Origin: Hyphomicrobiales bacterium
Lineage (GTDB): Bacteria; Pseudomonadota; Alphaproteobacteria; Rhizobiales; Rhizobiaceae
Assembly (NCBI GenBank): GCA_900468535.1
Contig: UBTY01000018.1
Location: forward strand, 111,248 to 159,709
Direction of reading: 5' to 3'
Length of the DNA stretch: 48,462 nt
In this document: in pieces, positions 9,107-19,410 of the stretch
Layout of the letters: every line of letters starts with the position of its first letter
Numbering within the stretch: the first letter of the stretch is position 1
Program-made: the position numbers and the translations under genes
The notes under the pieces: generated by a model
What the model saw: only the letters and a program-made list of their open reading frames with translations
Databases searched by the model: none
Told to the model about the DNA's origin: nothing

Positions 9107-11982
9107 TCGGCGGGCTCCAGTTTGCTGACGATGCGACGGCTCTGCCGCGCCTGCTCGTCATAATCACGCTGCCAGTCGGTCGGGCCGTTCGACGGCGAGA
9201 CCTGCACCGCCGTCACCTTATATTCCGGACAGTTGGTCGCCCAGTCGGAAAAATCGGTGGTGATGACATTCGCCTGCGTGTCCGGATGATGGAAGGTGGT
9301 GTAGACGACGCCCGGCGCGACGCGGTCGGTAATCAGCGCCCGGAGCGTCGTATCGCCCGAGCGGCTCATCAGCTTGATCCAGTCGCCATCGCGAATGCCG
9401 CGCTGTTCGGCATCGTGCGCGTGAATCTCCAGCCGGTCCTCCGGATGCCAGACCACATTTTCCGTACGCCGTGTCTGGGCGCCGACATTGTACTGGCTGA
9501 GAATGCGGCCCGTCGTCAGTAGCAGCGGGAAGCGCGGCCCCGTCCGCTCGTCGGTCGCGACATATTCGGTGCGGATAAACTTGCCCTTGCCGCGCACGAA
9601 CCCGTCGACGTGCATGATCGGCGATCCCTCTGGGTGCGCTTCGTTGCAGGGCCACTGCACCGAGCCCATCTTCTCAAGGTAATCGTAAGAGACCATGGCA
9701 AAGCTCGGCGTCGTCGCCGCGATCTCATCCATGATCTCGGAGGGATGCGTGTAATTCCAGCCAAGCCCCATGGCCTGCGCCATCTTCTGCGTGACTTCCC
9801 AATCGGCATAGCCGTTGCGCGGACTCATGACCTTGCGAACGCGGTTGATGCGACGCTCGGCATTGGTGAAGGTCCCATCCTTTTCGAGGAAGCTGGAGCC
9901 GGGCAGGAAGACATGCGCATAGTTCGCCGTCTCGTTCAGGAAGAGGTCGTGAACGACGACACATTCCATCGCGGCAAGGCCGGCCGCGACGTGTTTCGTA
10001 TCGGGATCGGACTGCAGAATATCCTCGCCCTGGACGTAGAGCGCCTTGAAGGTTCCATCGACCGCCGCATCCAGCATGTTCGGAATGCGCAGCCCCGGCT
10101 CGTTGCTGATCTTAACACCCCAAAGCTTCTCGAAGATGTCGCGCGTCGCATCGTCGGAGACATGTCGATAGCCGGGCAATTCGTGCGGGAAGGACCCCAT
10201 GTCGCACGAGCCCTGCACATTGTTCTGTCCACGCAGCGGGTTCACACCGACACCGGGGCGGCCGATATTGCCGGTCACCATCGCAAGGTTGGCAATCGCC
10301 ATGACGGTGGTCGAACCCTGGCTGTGTTCGGTAACACCGAGACCATAATAGATCGCGCCGTTGCCGCCCTTGGCATAGAGACGTGCGGCGCCACGCACGA
10401 GATCAGCCGGAACGCCGGTAAACCTCTCGGACGCTTCCGGGCTGTGATGCGGCTCGGCGACGAAGCTTGCCCAGTCCTCGAACTCCGACCAATCGCAGCG
10501 CTCGCGAATGAAGGCCTCGTTGAACAGTCCTTCCGTCACGATGACATGCGCCAGCGACGTCAGGATCGCGACGTTCGTACCGGGCTTCAGCGGCAGGTGA
10601 TAGGACGCCTCGACATGCGGTGAGCGGACGATGTCGGTGCGGCGCGGATCGATGACGATCAGCTTGGCGCCTTGGCGCAACCGCTTCTTCAGGCGCGAGC
10701 CGAAAACCGGATGCCCATCGGTCGGGTTGGCGCCGATGATGACGACGACATCGCTGTGCTCGACGCTGTCGAAGTTCTGCGTGCCAGCCGACGTACCGAA
10801 AGCCTGACCGAGCCCGTAACCTGTCGGAGAATGGCAGACGCGGGCGCAGGTATCGACATTATTGTTGCGGAAGCCGGCACGCACCAGCTTCTGCACCAGA
10901 TAGGTTTCCTCGTTGGTGCAGCGAGACGACGTGATGCCGCCGACGGAATCGCGGCCGTACTGATACTGGATGCGGCGGAACTCGGAAGCGACATGGGCAA
11001 AAGCCTCGTCCCAGCTCACTTCGCGCCAGGGGTCGCTGATCTTCTCGCGGATCATCGGGTTGAGGATGCGATCCTTGTGGCTGGAATAGCCATAGGCAAA
11101 GCGACCCTTGACGCAGGAATGGCCGCGGTTCGCTTGCCCGTCCTTCCAGGGCACCATGCGCACCAGCTCTTCGCCACGCATCTCCGCCTTGAAGGAGCAG
11201 CCGACGCCGCAATAGGCGCAGGTGGTGACGACGGAATGTTCAGGCTGACCAATCTCGATTACCGACTTTTCCGTCAGCGTCGCAGTCGGACAGGCCTGCA
11301 CACAGGCGCCACAGGAAACGCATTCGGACGAGACGAAGTCCTCGTGCATGCCGGCCGAAACACGCGAATCGAAACCGCGGCCTTCGATAGTCAGTGCGAA
11401 CGTACCCTGCACTTCCTCGCAGGCGCGCACGCAGCGCGAGCAGACGATGCACTTGGCGGGATCGAAGGTGAAATAGGGATTTGACTCGTCCTTCGGCGCC
11501 CATTTGAGATTGAGATCGCCGTTGTTACGCGCCTTGACGTGGTTGTCGCCCTCATAGCCGTAGCGCACATCGCGCAGACCGACGGCACCTGCCATATCCT
11601 GCAACTCGCAATCGCCGTTGGCAGCACAGGTCAGACAGTCGAGCGGATGGTCGGAGATGTAGAGCTCCATCACGCCCTTGCGGACATCCTTCAGGCGGTT
11701 CGTCTGCGTCGAGACCACCATGCCAGGTGCAACCGGCGTCGTGCACGACGCGGGCAGACCCGCGCGCCCTTGGATCTCGACCAGACAGAGCCGGCAGGAA
11801 CCGAAGGCGTCGATCATGTCGGTGGCGCAGAGCTTCGGGATCTCGATGCCGGCATCCATCGAGGCGCGCATGATCGATGTGCCCTCGGGCACCGTCACCT
11901 GGTTGCCGTCGATGGTCAGCGTCACCATCGTTTCGGAAGTCGAGGCCGGCGTGCCGTAGTCGGTTTCGTGGACGAGAGGCAT
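9103..11982 (-). CDS. fdsA: NAD-dependent formate dehydrogenase, catalytic alpha subunit
   Basis: This 959-residue subunit oxidises formate to CO2 at a bis-molybdopterin guanine dinucleotide centre and passes electrons to FdsB/FdsG. In order: an N-terminal plant-type [2Fe-2S] domain (Cys52, 63, 66, 80); a His-Cys3 [4Fe-4S] segment (His112 with Cys116, 119, 125); two [4Fe-4S] ferredoxin motifs (from Cys178 and Cys221); the catalytic-domain cluster (Cys255, 258, 262, 290); then the molybdopterin domains. The metal ligand is Cys383 in ARVCHSPTG, not selenocysteine. A molybdopterin dinucleotide-binding domain closes the chain. GGAG is 7 bp before the ATG; fdsB ends 4 bp upstream. The cluster set is complete and nothing is missing. 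Confidence 0.96.
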   Translation of the reverse strand: MPLVHETDYGTPASTSETMVTLTIDGNQVTVPEGTSIMRASMDAGIEIPKLCATDMIDAFGSCRLCLVEIQGRAGLPASCTTPVAPGMVVSTQTNRLKDVRKGVMELYISDHPLDCLTCAANGDCELQDMAGAVGLRDVRYGYEGDNHVKARNNGDLNLKWAPKDESNPYFTFDPAKCIVCSRCVRACEEVQGTFALTIEGRGFDSRVSAGMHEDFVSSECVSCGACVQACPTATLTEKSVIEIGQPEHSVVTTCAYCGVGCSFKAEMRGEELVRMVPWKDGQANRGHSCVKGRFAYGYSSHKDRILNPMIREKISDPWREVSWDEAFAHVASEFRRIQYQYGRDSVGGITSSRCTNEETYLVQKLVRAGFRNNNVDTCARVCHSPTGYGLGQAFGTSAGTQNFDSVEHSDVVVIIGANPTDGHPVFGSRLKKRLRQGAKLIVIDPRRTDIVRSPHVEASYHLPLKPGTNVAILTSLAHVIVTEGLFNEAFIRERCDWSEFEDWASFVAEPHHSPEASERFTGVPADLVRGAARLYAKGGNGAIYYGLGVTEHSQGSTTVMAIANLAMVTGNIGRPGVGVNPLRGQNNVQGSCDMGSFPHELPGYRHVSDDATRDIFEKLWGVKISNEPGLRIPNMLDAAVDGTFKALYVQGEDILQSDPDTKHVAAGLAAMECVVVHDLFLNETANYAHVFLPGSSFLEKDGTFTNAERRINRVRKVMSPRNGYADWEVTQKMAQAMGLGWNYTHPSEIMDEIAATTPSFAMVSYDYLEKMGSVQWPCNEAHPEGSPIMHVDGFVRGKGKFIRTEYVATDERTGPRFPLLLTTGRILSQYNVGAQTRRTENVVWHPEDRLEIHAHDAEQRGIRDGDWIKLMSRSGDTTLRALITDRVAPGVVYTTFHHPDTQANVITTDFSDWATNCPEYKVTAVQVSPSNGPTDWQRDYDEQARQSRRIVSKLEPAE

Positions 11983-11986
11983 GGTC

Positions 11987-13543
11987 TTACTCCGCCGCTT
12001 CGATGAGAGGTGTGGGAACGAAATCTTCGGGGAAGTGAGTCATGGCGCTCATGACCGGATAAGGCGTGAAGCCCCCGAGCGCGCAGAGCGACCCGAATTT
12101 CATGGTGTTGCAGAGATCGGCAAGCAGCTCGCGATTCTTTTCCGGTTCGATGCCGCGGGCAATCTTGTCCGCCGTTTCGACGCCACGCGTCGAGCCGATG
12201 CGGCAAGGCGTGCATTTGCCGCAGCTTTCGACGGCGCAGAATTCCATCGCGAAGCGGGCCTGCTTCAGCATGTCGGCACTTTCGTCGAAGACGACGATCC
12301 CGGCGTGGCCGATCAACCCATCCTTCGCCGCGAAAGACTCGTAGTCAAATGGCGTATCGAACAGGGCGCGCGGGAAGTACGCGCCAAGCGGACCGCCGAC
12401 CTGAACTGCCTTCACCGGCCGCCCGGATGCGGTTCCGCCGGCAATATCATCGATCAGTTCGCCGAGCGAAATGCCGAATGCGGTCTCGAACAGGCCACCA
12501 TGTTTCACATTGCCGGCAATCTGGATCGGAATGGTGCCGCGCGAGCGACCAAGGCCGAAGTCGCGATAATAGGCCGCCCCCTTGTCCATGATCACGGGCA
12601 CGGAAGCGAGCGAAATGACATTGTTGATGACGGTCGGACAGTCGAAAAGACCCTTATGGGCCGGCAGCGGCGGCTTGGCGTGCACAATGCCGCGCTTGCC
12701 TTCCAGGCTGTTCAGAAGCGCCGTCTCCTCGCCGCAGACATAAGCGCCGGCACCCGTGCGGACTTCCATGTCGAAAGTCTTGCCCGAGCCCAGAACCGAC
12801 GTACCGAGAATGCCGGCACTCCGGGCAATATCGATCGCCCGGCTCATTGCCGCGATCGCATGCGGATATTCCAAGCGCGTGTAGATGAAACCCTTGGTGG
12901 CGCCGGTCGCAAGGCCGGCAATCGCCATGCCTTCGATCAGCACGAAGGGATCGCCTTCCATGATCATCCGGTCGGCGAAGGTGCCGCTGTCGCCTTCATC
13001 GGCGTTGCAGACGATGTATTTTCGTTCACCCGTCGCGTCGAGCACCGTCTTCCACTTGATCCCCGTCGGGAAGCCCGCGCCGCCGCGGCCACGCAGGCCG
13101 GAATCGGTAACTTCCTTGACGACATCAGTCGGCAGCATCGAAACCGCGCGACGCAAACCGGCGAGGCCACCGTGAGCCTCGTAGTCATCAAGCGAGAGCG
13201 GATCAGTGATGCCGCAGCGGGCAAAGGTCAGACGTGTCTGGCGCTTGAGGAACGGCAGTTCGGCCACTTCGCCAAGACAGAGGGGATGATCCCCGCCCGT
13301 GGCCAAGCCCGCATCGAATAGCGAAACGACATCCTTCACCTTGACGGGACCGTAACCGATGCGTTTGCCCGAGACCTCCACCTCGACCAGCGGCTCCAAC
13401 CAGTGCATGCCGCGCGAGCCATTGCGCACGATCTTGGCGTCGAGGCCACGAGTGGTAATCTGCTCGGCGATCGCTTTGGCGACGCGTTCTGCACCCAGCG
13501 CAAGGGCCGCCGCATCACACGGAACATAGATCCGCACGGTCAT
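11987..13543 (-). CDS. fdsB: NAD-dependent formate dehydrogenase, beta (diaphorase) subunit
   Basis: This 518-residue subunit resembles complex I NuoF. A thioredoxin-like N-terminal domain (about residues 1-120) precedes the FMN/NADH-binding core. GRGGAGFPTG is at residues 151-160, with CNADEGDSGTFADR following and a second nucleotide-binding stretch around VCGEETALLNSLEGKRG. The [4Fe-4S] motif SCGKCTPCR (Cys441, 444, 447) is completed by Cys487. It receives electrons from FdsA and reduces NAD+. The start at 13543 has GGAGG 7 bp upstream and overlaps the fdsG stop by 4 bp. A longer frame to 13630 would run over fdsG and is rejected. Confidence 0.95.
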   Translation of the reverse strand: MTVRIYVPCDAAALALGAERVAKAIAEQITTRGLDAKIVRNGSRGMHWLEPLVEVEVSGKRIGYGPVKVKDVVSLFDAGLATGGDHPLCLGEVAELPFLKRQTRLTFARCGITDPLSLDDYEAHGGLAGLRRAVSMLPTDVVKEVTDSGLRGRGGAGFPTGIKWKTVLDATGERKYIVCNADEGDSGTFADRMIMEGDPFVLIEGMAIAGLATGATKGFIYTRLEYPHAIAAMSRAIDIARSAGILGTSVLGSGKTFDMEVRTGAGAYVCGEETALLNSLEGKRGIVHAKPPLPAHKGLFDCPTVINNVISLASVPVIMDKGAAYYRDFGLGRSRGTIPIQIAGNVKHGGLFETAFGISLGELIDDIAGGTASGRPVKAVQVGGPLGAYFPRALFDTPFDYESFAAKDGLIGHAGIVVFDESADMLKQARFAMEFCAVESCGKCTPCRIGSTRGVETADKIARGIEPEKNRELLADLCNTMKFGSLCALGGFTPYPVMSAMTHFPEDFVPTPLIEAAE

Positions 13544-14019
13544 CGACGTGCCTCCGAAATCAGCGCCTCGAGATCGGCGGCGTCTACTCGGCCATGTACC
13601 TCGCCGTCCATCATCGCGGACGGCGAGCACGAACAGAGCCCGAGACAGAACACGGGTTCCAGCGTAATCGCTCCATCACGCGTCGTGCCGTGCCAGTCGA
13701 CACCGAGCAGCGCCTTTACGCGCTCGGCCAGCAGATCACCGCCCATCGACTGGCAGGCCTCGGCACGACAGAGCTTCAGCACATGCCGGCCAGCAGGGTG
13801 ATCGCGATAATCATGATAGAAGGTGACGACGCCATGCACCTCGGCGCGAGAAAGGTTTAGCTCTTTCGCGATGACAGGCAACGCCTCTTGCGGAACATAG
13901 CCGAACTCATCCTGGATCTCGTGCAGGATCGGCAGCAACGGCCCTTCGAGATGCTTGAGATGGTCGATGATCGCGATGGTGCGCGTTGCGATATCGCCTT
14001 TGGCGACATGGATATTCAT
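13540..14019 (-). CDS. fdsG: NAD-dependent formate dehydrogenase, gamma subunit
   Basis: This 159-residue NuoE-like subunit carries a [2Fe-2S] cluster bound by Cys84, Cys89, Cys125 and Cys129, in CRAEACQSMGG and CLGLCSCS. The helical N-terminal half contains VTFYHDYR, as in the family. It is the first gene of the fds operon. The ATG ending at 14019 is preferred because GGAGG lies 7 bp upstream. The 150-bp space between it and lysR holds the likely promoter and a LysR box. Together FdsA, FdsB and FdsG make a soluble formate:NAD+ oxidoreductase, supplying NADH and CO2 from formate, for example from C1 or oxalate breakdown. Confidence 0.94.
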   Translation of the reverse strand: MNIHVAKGDIATRTIAIIDHLKHLEGPLLPILHEIQDEFGYVPQEALPVIAKELNLSRAEVHGVVTFYHDYRDHPAGRHVLKLCRAEACQSMGGDLLAERVKALLGVDWHGTTRDGAITLEPVFCLGLCSCSPSAMMDGEVHGRVDAADLEALISEARR

Positions 14020-14098
14020 CAGCAGCCCTCCCACGGCCTGCAAATCGCGCGTCGCGGCGAGGCTCTCTTCCTCAGCCCGCGACCGCTAACGTCAATTC

Positions 14099-14127
14099 AT
14101 TATAGAACTTTCTCAGGGTTGGACGAA
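14099..14127 (-). promoter_or_regulatory. Predicted promoter of the fds operon
   Basis: On the minus strand a perfect TATAAT (14104 to 14099) lies 17 bp from TTCGTC (14127 to 14122), a weak -35. Transcription would begin near 14092, about 73 bp before the fdsG start. A weak -35 is normal for a promoter that needs an activator, and a LysR box lies just upstream. Mapping of the start site would settle it. Confidence 0.55.
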
Positions 14128-14153
14128 GCGATCAATAATGCTGTTTCGTCAAA

Positions 14154-14172
14154 TGATAGGATAAGCCTATCA
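14154..14172 (-). promoter_or_regulatory. Candidate LysR-type operator for fds
   Basis: The inverted repeat TGATAGG-N5-CCTATCA contains a T-N11-A core (ATAG-N7-CTAT), the standard LysR-type recognition pattern. Its centre is about 71 bp upstream of the predicted fds start, where the LysR recognition site usually sits. It overlaps the stop codon of the lysR gene itself. The regulator is encoded immediately upstream on the same strand. Confidence 0.5.
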
Positions 14173-15063
14173 AAAATCCGCTTCTTCAGCGAGATTTCGT
14201 GCTTCGTGCAATAGTGCGGAAACCAGTGGCGTGAATGGCTCACGATGCGTCGCCACCAGACCGACGAGATGATGCGCTTGCGGTTCGACAATCGGAATCA
14301 TCCTGATTTCGGCAGAAAAACCGAATGATTTCGCAATATTGCGCGGCATGATGCTCGCCCAGCGTCCTGTCCGGACGTGTGAGAACAGCACGATCATCGA
14401 GTTCGACTCGAGCGTCGGATGCGCGACGGCGCCCGCTTCTGCGAGATGCTGGTTGATGATGCGGCGGTTCTGCATGTCCGCCGTCAATAGACAAAGCCGA
14501 AGAAGACCGACTTCCTTCCATGTCACACTCTCGCGATCCGAGAGAGGACTGCCGGCCGCCGTGATTAGATTATAGTGCTCCGCATAGAGCGGAACGCTGG
14601 TGACGCGCCCGAGCGGCTCGTTCTCGAGATAGGTGATCCCGGCATCGATCTCCAGATTTTCAAGCATGCTCAGGACCTGCAGCGAGTTCCTGGAAACGAT
14701 CGAAAAGGTCACATCCGGATGCCGCTCCTGAAACGGCGCCGTAATCTTCGTCAGCATCGACAAGGCTGTTGGAATTGCCGCGATCTTGATGTGTCCGGAA
14801 AGGCCCTTCCGGGCGGCGCGCATCTCTTCGCGCATGGTGCGGGCATCACCGACGATGCGCCGGGCCCATTCCAGCACGCGCTGCCCTTCTGGCGTCAACC
14901 CCTGAAAGCGTGAACCACGCTGCACGAGGATGACGCCCAGCTGATCCTCCAGCTGGCGGATCGCGGCTGAAAGTGAAGGTTGTGAAATTCCGCACTCTTC
15001 GGCAGCGCGGCCAAAATGCTTCTCGTTGGCGAGTGCGATAAAGAATTCCAGCTTGTCGATCAT
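14170..15063 (-). CDS. LysR-family regulator, probable activator of the fds formate dehydrogenase operon
   Basis: This 297-residue protein has a winged helix-turn-helix (residues 1-60: FFIALANEKHFGRAAEECGISQPSLSAAIRQLE), a linker helix and a two-subdomain effector-binding region (about residues 90-290). GGAGG lies 4 bp before the ATG. It is directly upstream of fdsGBA-fdhD-fdsD on the same strand, not divergent as is usual for LysR genes. A LysR box overlaps its own stop codon. Formate-responsive LysR proteins (FdsR) next to fds operons are known in other proteobacteria, so a role in formate-dependent control is likely. The effector itself is inferred. A nested inverted repeat at 15081-15115 may serve its own regulation. 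Confidence 0.88.
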   Translation of the reverse strand: MIDKLEFFIALANEKHFGRAAEECGISQPSLSAAIRQLEDQLGVILVQRGSRFQGLTPEGQRVLEWARRIVGDARTMREEMRAARKGLSGHIKIAAIPTALSMLTKITAPFQERHPDVTFSIVSRNSLQVLSMLENLEIDAGITYLENEPLGRVTSVPLYAEHYNLITAAGSPLSDRESVTWKEVGLLRLCLLTADMQNRRIINQHLAEAGAVAHPTLESNSMIVLFSHVRTGRWASIMPRNIAKSFGFSAEIRMIPIVEPQAHHLVGLVATHREPFTPLVSALLHEARNLAEEADF

Positions 15064-15080
15064 CCGGCCTCCGTGCCGAA

Positions 15081-15115
15081 CCTCGGCTCACGCTATTGTC
15101 ACGACAAGACCGAGG
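15081..15115. promoter_or_regulatory. Nested inverted repeat upstream of lysR
   Basis: Outer arms CCTCGG (15081-15086) and CCGAGG (15110-15115) enclose an inner dyad TTGTC-AC-GACAA (15096-15107). The dyads are not concentric (9 versus 2 bp flanks). It lies between the ArsR gene stop and the lysR start (15063). It could be a regulator site or a weak attenuating hairpin; no T-run follows. Confidence 0.3.
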
Positions 15116-15133
15116 CGGGCAAGAGCCGACAAG

Positions 15134-15469
15134 CTAAGCGTCGGTCGGCACCATGACGAAGAGCGTCCGCAGGAAAGCGACAGTGCCCGGGTTCTCCACG
15201 CGATAGTAGATCAACCGTCCCTGCCTGCGCGTATTGACGATCCCCTCCATCCGCAGGCGGGCAAGCTGTTGAGAAACCATCGCTTGTTGGATGCCGAGGA
15301 TGTCCTCGATCTCGCCGACCGTTCTCTCCCCCTCGGCAAGAATGCATAGGATGAGCAACCGCGTATGGTGAGCGAGCGCTTTCAGAAGATCGCTCGCCTC
15401 TCGTGCGCGCGCGGAGAATTTCTGGAATTCGTGATCGGGCATACCCGATCTCGGTGTAGGCAAATGCAT
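15134..15469 (-). CDS. ArsR/SmtB-family transcriptional regulator, BigR/SqrR-like
   Basis: This 111-residue winged-helix protein has the pattern LLKALAHHTRLLILCILAEGE (residues 28-48), a recognition helix in QQAMVSQQLARLRMEG and the wing TRRQGRLIYYRV. This resembles the BigR/SqrR sulfide-sensing branch of ArsR proteins. Cys42 corresponds to the first of their two redox cysteines, but the second, near residue 107, is absent: the C-terminus ends LFVMVPTDA. There are no metal-binding ELCVCDL-type cysteines in helix 3, so metal sensing is unlikely. An alternative start is the ATG ending at 15442. The gene lies between an SDR gene and lysR, all on the minus strand. Effector and targets are unknown. 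Confidence 0.85.
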   Translation of the reverse strand: MHLPTPRSGMPDHEFQKFSARAREASDLLKALAHHTRLLILCILAEGERTVGEIEDILGIQQAMVSQQLARLRMEGIVNTRRQGRLIYYRVENPGTVAFLRTLFVMVPTDA

Positions 15470-15573
15470 TCTATATCTCTGATTGCATGAATTATAAAAC
15501 TCAGGTCACAAGATAACATATACGCGCATGCCGATCGTTTGGATCTTCTAAAATACCAAAAAAAGTCCGGCAG

Positions 15574-16347
15574 TTAGCAGATGAGCTGACCACCATTGAT
15601 TTCAAGTACTTGCCCGGTCACATAACCGGAAAGTGAAGGCGCAGCCAGAAAGAGGTAGGCGGGTGCGCAGTCTTCCGCAGTGCCAAGTCGCTGCAGCGGG
15701 ATGCTCTTGCGAGTCGCCTCGAGCTTCTCAGGCGAGGAATAGCGCTGATGGAAATCTGTCTCGATGGTGCCAGGCGAAACGCAGTTCACCCGGATTCCCG
15801 CCGGCGCCAGTTCCCTCGCAAGCGCCTTCGAGTAAGTGGCAACGAACGCCTTTGACGCCGAATAGATAGCCGATCCCGGGCTGCCGCCCGTCAGCGCCGA
15901 GATGGAAACGGTGTTGATGATCGCCGCGCCCTGCGTTGCCCGCAAAGCCGGAATGAGCGCGCGCGTCAGCTCCACGACGGATGTCTGGTTGAGCTGCACG
16001 ACGGAATCATACTGCTCGTCCGTCAACTGATCGGCGGGAAACCGACCGACCATGGTGCCCGCATTGTTGACGAGGACATCGATACGGTCGAACGTCGAAA
16101 GCACCTTTTTGGCAAAGGCCTGCGTTCCCTCTGCCTTGCTGAAATCGGCCGCGACAAGAAACGCGCGCCGATCGGCTTCGGCCGTCAGGAGAAAGTCCGG
16201 CAAGCTGCGCTCGCTCTCCCGGCCGATGTGAGCAAGCACCTTGGCACCGCAGTCGAGAAACTGGCGGGTAACCTCCAGTCCAATCCCCCTGCCTGCGCCT
16301 GTCACCACGACATTGCGATTTTCGAAAAGCTTCGGATGAAACATCAT
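15574..16347 (-). CDS. Short-chain dehydrogenase/reductase
   Basis: This 257-residue classical SDR has the nucleotide loop TGAGRGIG (about residues 16-23), NNAG (about residue 93), a catalytic Ser in NTVSISAL, YSASK (Tyr and Lys about residues 163-167) and PGTIETDF after the active site. It should reduce or oxidise a small carbonyl or alcohol using NAD(P)H; the acid loop after strand 2 is not clear enough to assign the cofactor. The first two codons are both ATG, so the start may be 16347 or 16344. It precedes the ArsR gene by 104 bp on the same strand and could be part of its regulon. The substrate is unknown. Confidence 0.87.
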   Translation of the reverse strand: MMFHPKLFENRNVVVTGAGRGIGLEVTRQFLDCGAKVLAHIGRESERSLPDFLLTAEADRRAFLVAADFSKAEGTQAFAKKVLSTFDRIDVLVNNAGTMVGRFPADQLTDEQYDSVVQLNQTSVVELTRALIPALRATQGAAIINTVSISALTGGSPGSAIYSASKAFVATYSKALARELAPAGIRVNCVSPGTIETDFHQRYSSPEKLEATRKSIPLQRLGTAEDCAPAYLFLAAPSLSGYVTGQVLEINGGQLIC

Positions 16348-16493
16348 ACCCCCGGATATCGTGTGGCGCCGTCGTTGCGCCGAACGTCATCAATCCCCAC
16401 GGCAAAAAACTATAGCGGCAACCCGAGAAAGCAAATACTCACCGCGCCGCTCATCCCCGGCTGCCGCAAGATCGCCGGGTACGTTGCCAAAAC

Positions 16494-16518
16494 AAAAAAA
16501 GCGGCCTCAAAGGGCCGC
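16494..16518 (-). terminator. Rho-independent terminator of the atp operon
   Basis: A GCGGCC/GGCCGC stem (16501-16506 and 16513-16518) with a 6-nt loop is followed on the minus strand by seven T (16500 to 16494). It sits 26 bp after the atpC stop codon. Confidence 0.9.
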
Positions 16519-16544
16519 CTTCCATTTGTCTTGTCCAGACGATG

Positions 16545-16952
16545 TCAGTCCTTGTTGACCACACCCTGCAGATGCGTGAGCTCCATGATGTAGTGCTCAA
16601 GTCGGGACTTCTGTTCATGGTGATGAGCGTCGTCGAGTTCGGTCTTCGCCGCGTCGATGCGCAGCGTCAGCTCGTCCTTGGACAAGTCCTGCACGATCAC
16701 AGCGGATTCCGCGAGCAGCGTGCAGCCGGTCGGCAGAATGTCCGCAAAGCCGCCGAACACCACGTAGTCCTGCTTCTTGCCGTTAGCAGAGCGAACGCTG
16801 ACGATGCCGGGCTTGATGGTCGTCATCGTCGGCGCATGGTGCGCCATGACGGTCATCTCGCCTTCGGTTGCCGGAATGACAACTTCGGTCACCATCTCCG
16901 ACAGCAGCAGACGCTCGGGAGATACGAGTTCAAAATTGAAATTGTCAGCCAT
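16545..16952 (-). CDS. atpC: ATP synthase F1 epsilon subunit
   Basis: This 135-residue subunit has the N-terminal beta-sandwich typical of epsilon (FELVSPERLLLSE, PATEGEMTVMAHHAP, VSVRSANGKKQDYVVFGGFADI) and a two-helix C-terminal region from about residue 88. It joins gamma to the c-ring and can inhibit ATP hydrolysis through the C-terminal helices. It is the last gene of atpHAGDC, 77 bp after atpD, followed by a clear terminator. The C-terminal region has an unusual His run (DDAHHHEQ) near residue 109, which is polar rather than the common Ala-rich helix. Confidence 0.96.
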   Translation of the reverse strand: MADNFNFELVSPERLLLSEMVTEVVIPATEGEMTVMAHHAPTMTTIKPGIVSVRSANGKKQDYVVFGGFADILPTGCTLLAESAVIVQDLSKDELTLRIDAAKTELDDAHHHEQKSRLEHYIMELTHLQGVVNKD

Positions 16953-17029
16953 GACGTTTCACTTCTTGATTGTCTTTGAAACAAACGACGGCGCGCGTGG
17001 CTTCGGCCCGCGCGCCGCTGTTGAATGCA

Positions 17030-19386
<2,357 letters not shown>

Positions 19387-19410
19387 CCGTTATCCGTCCT
19401 TTGGGTCCGA

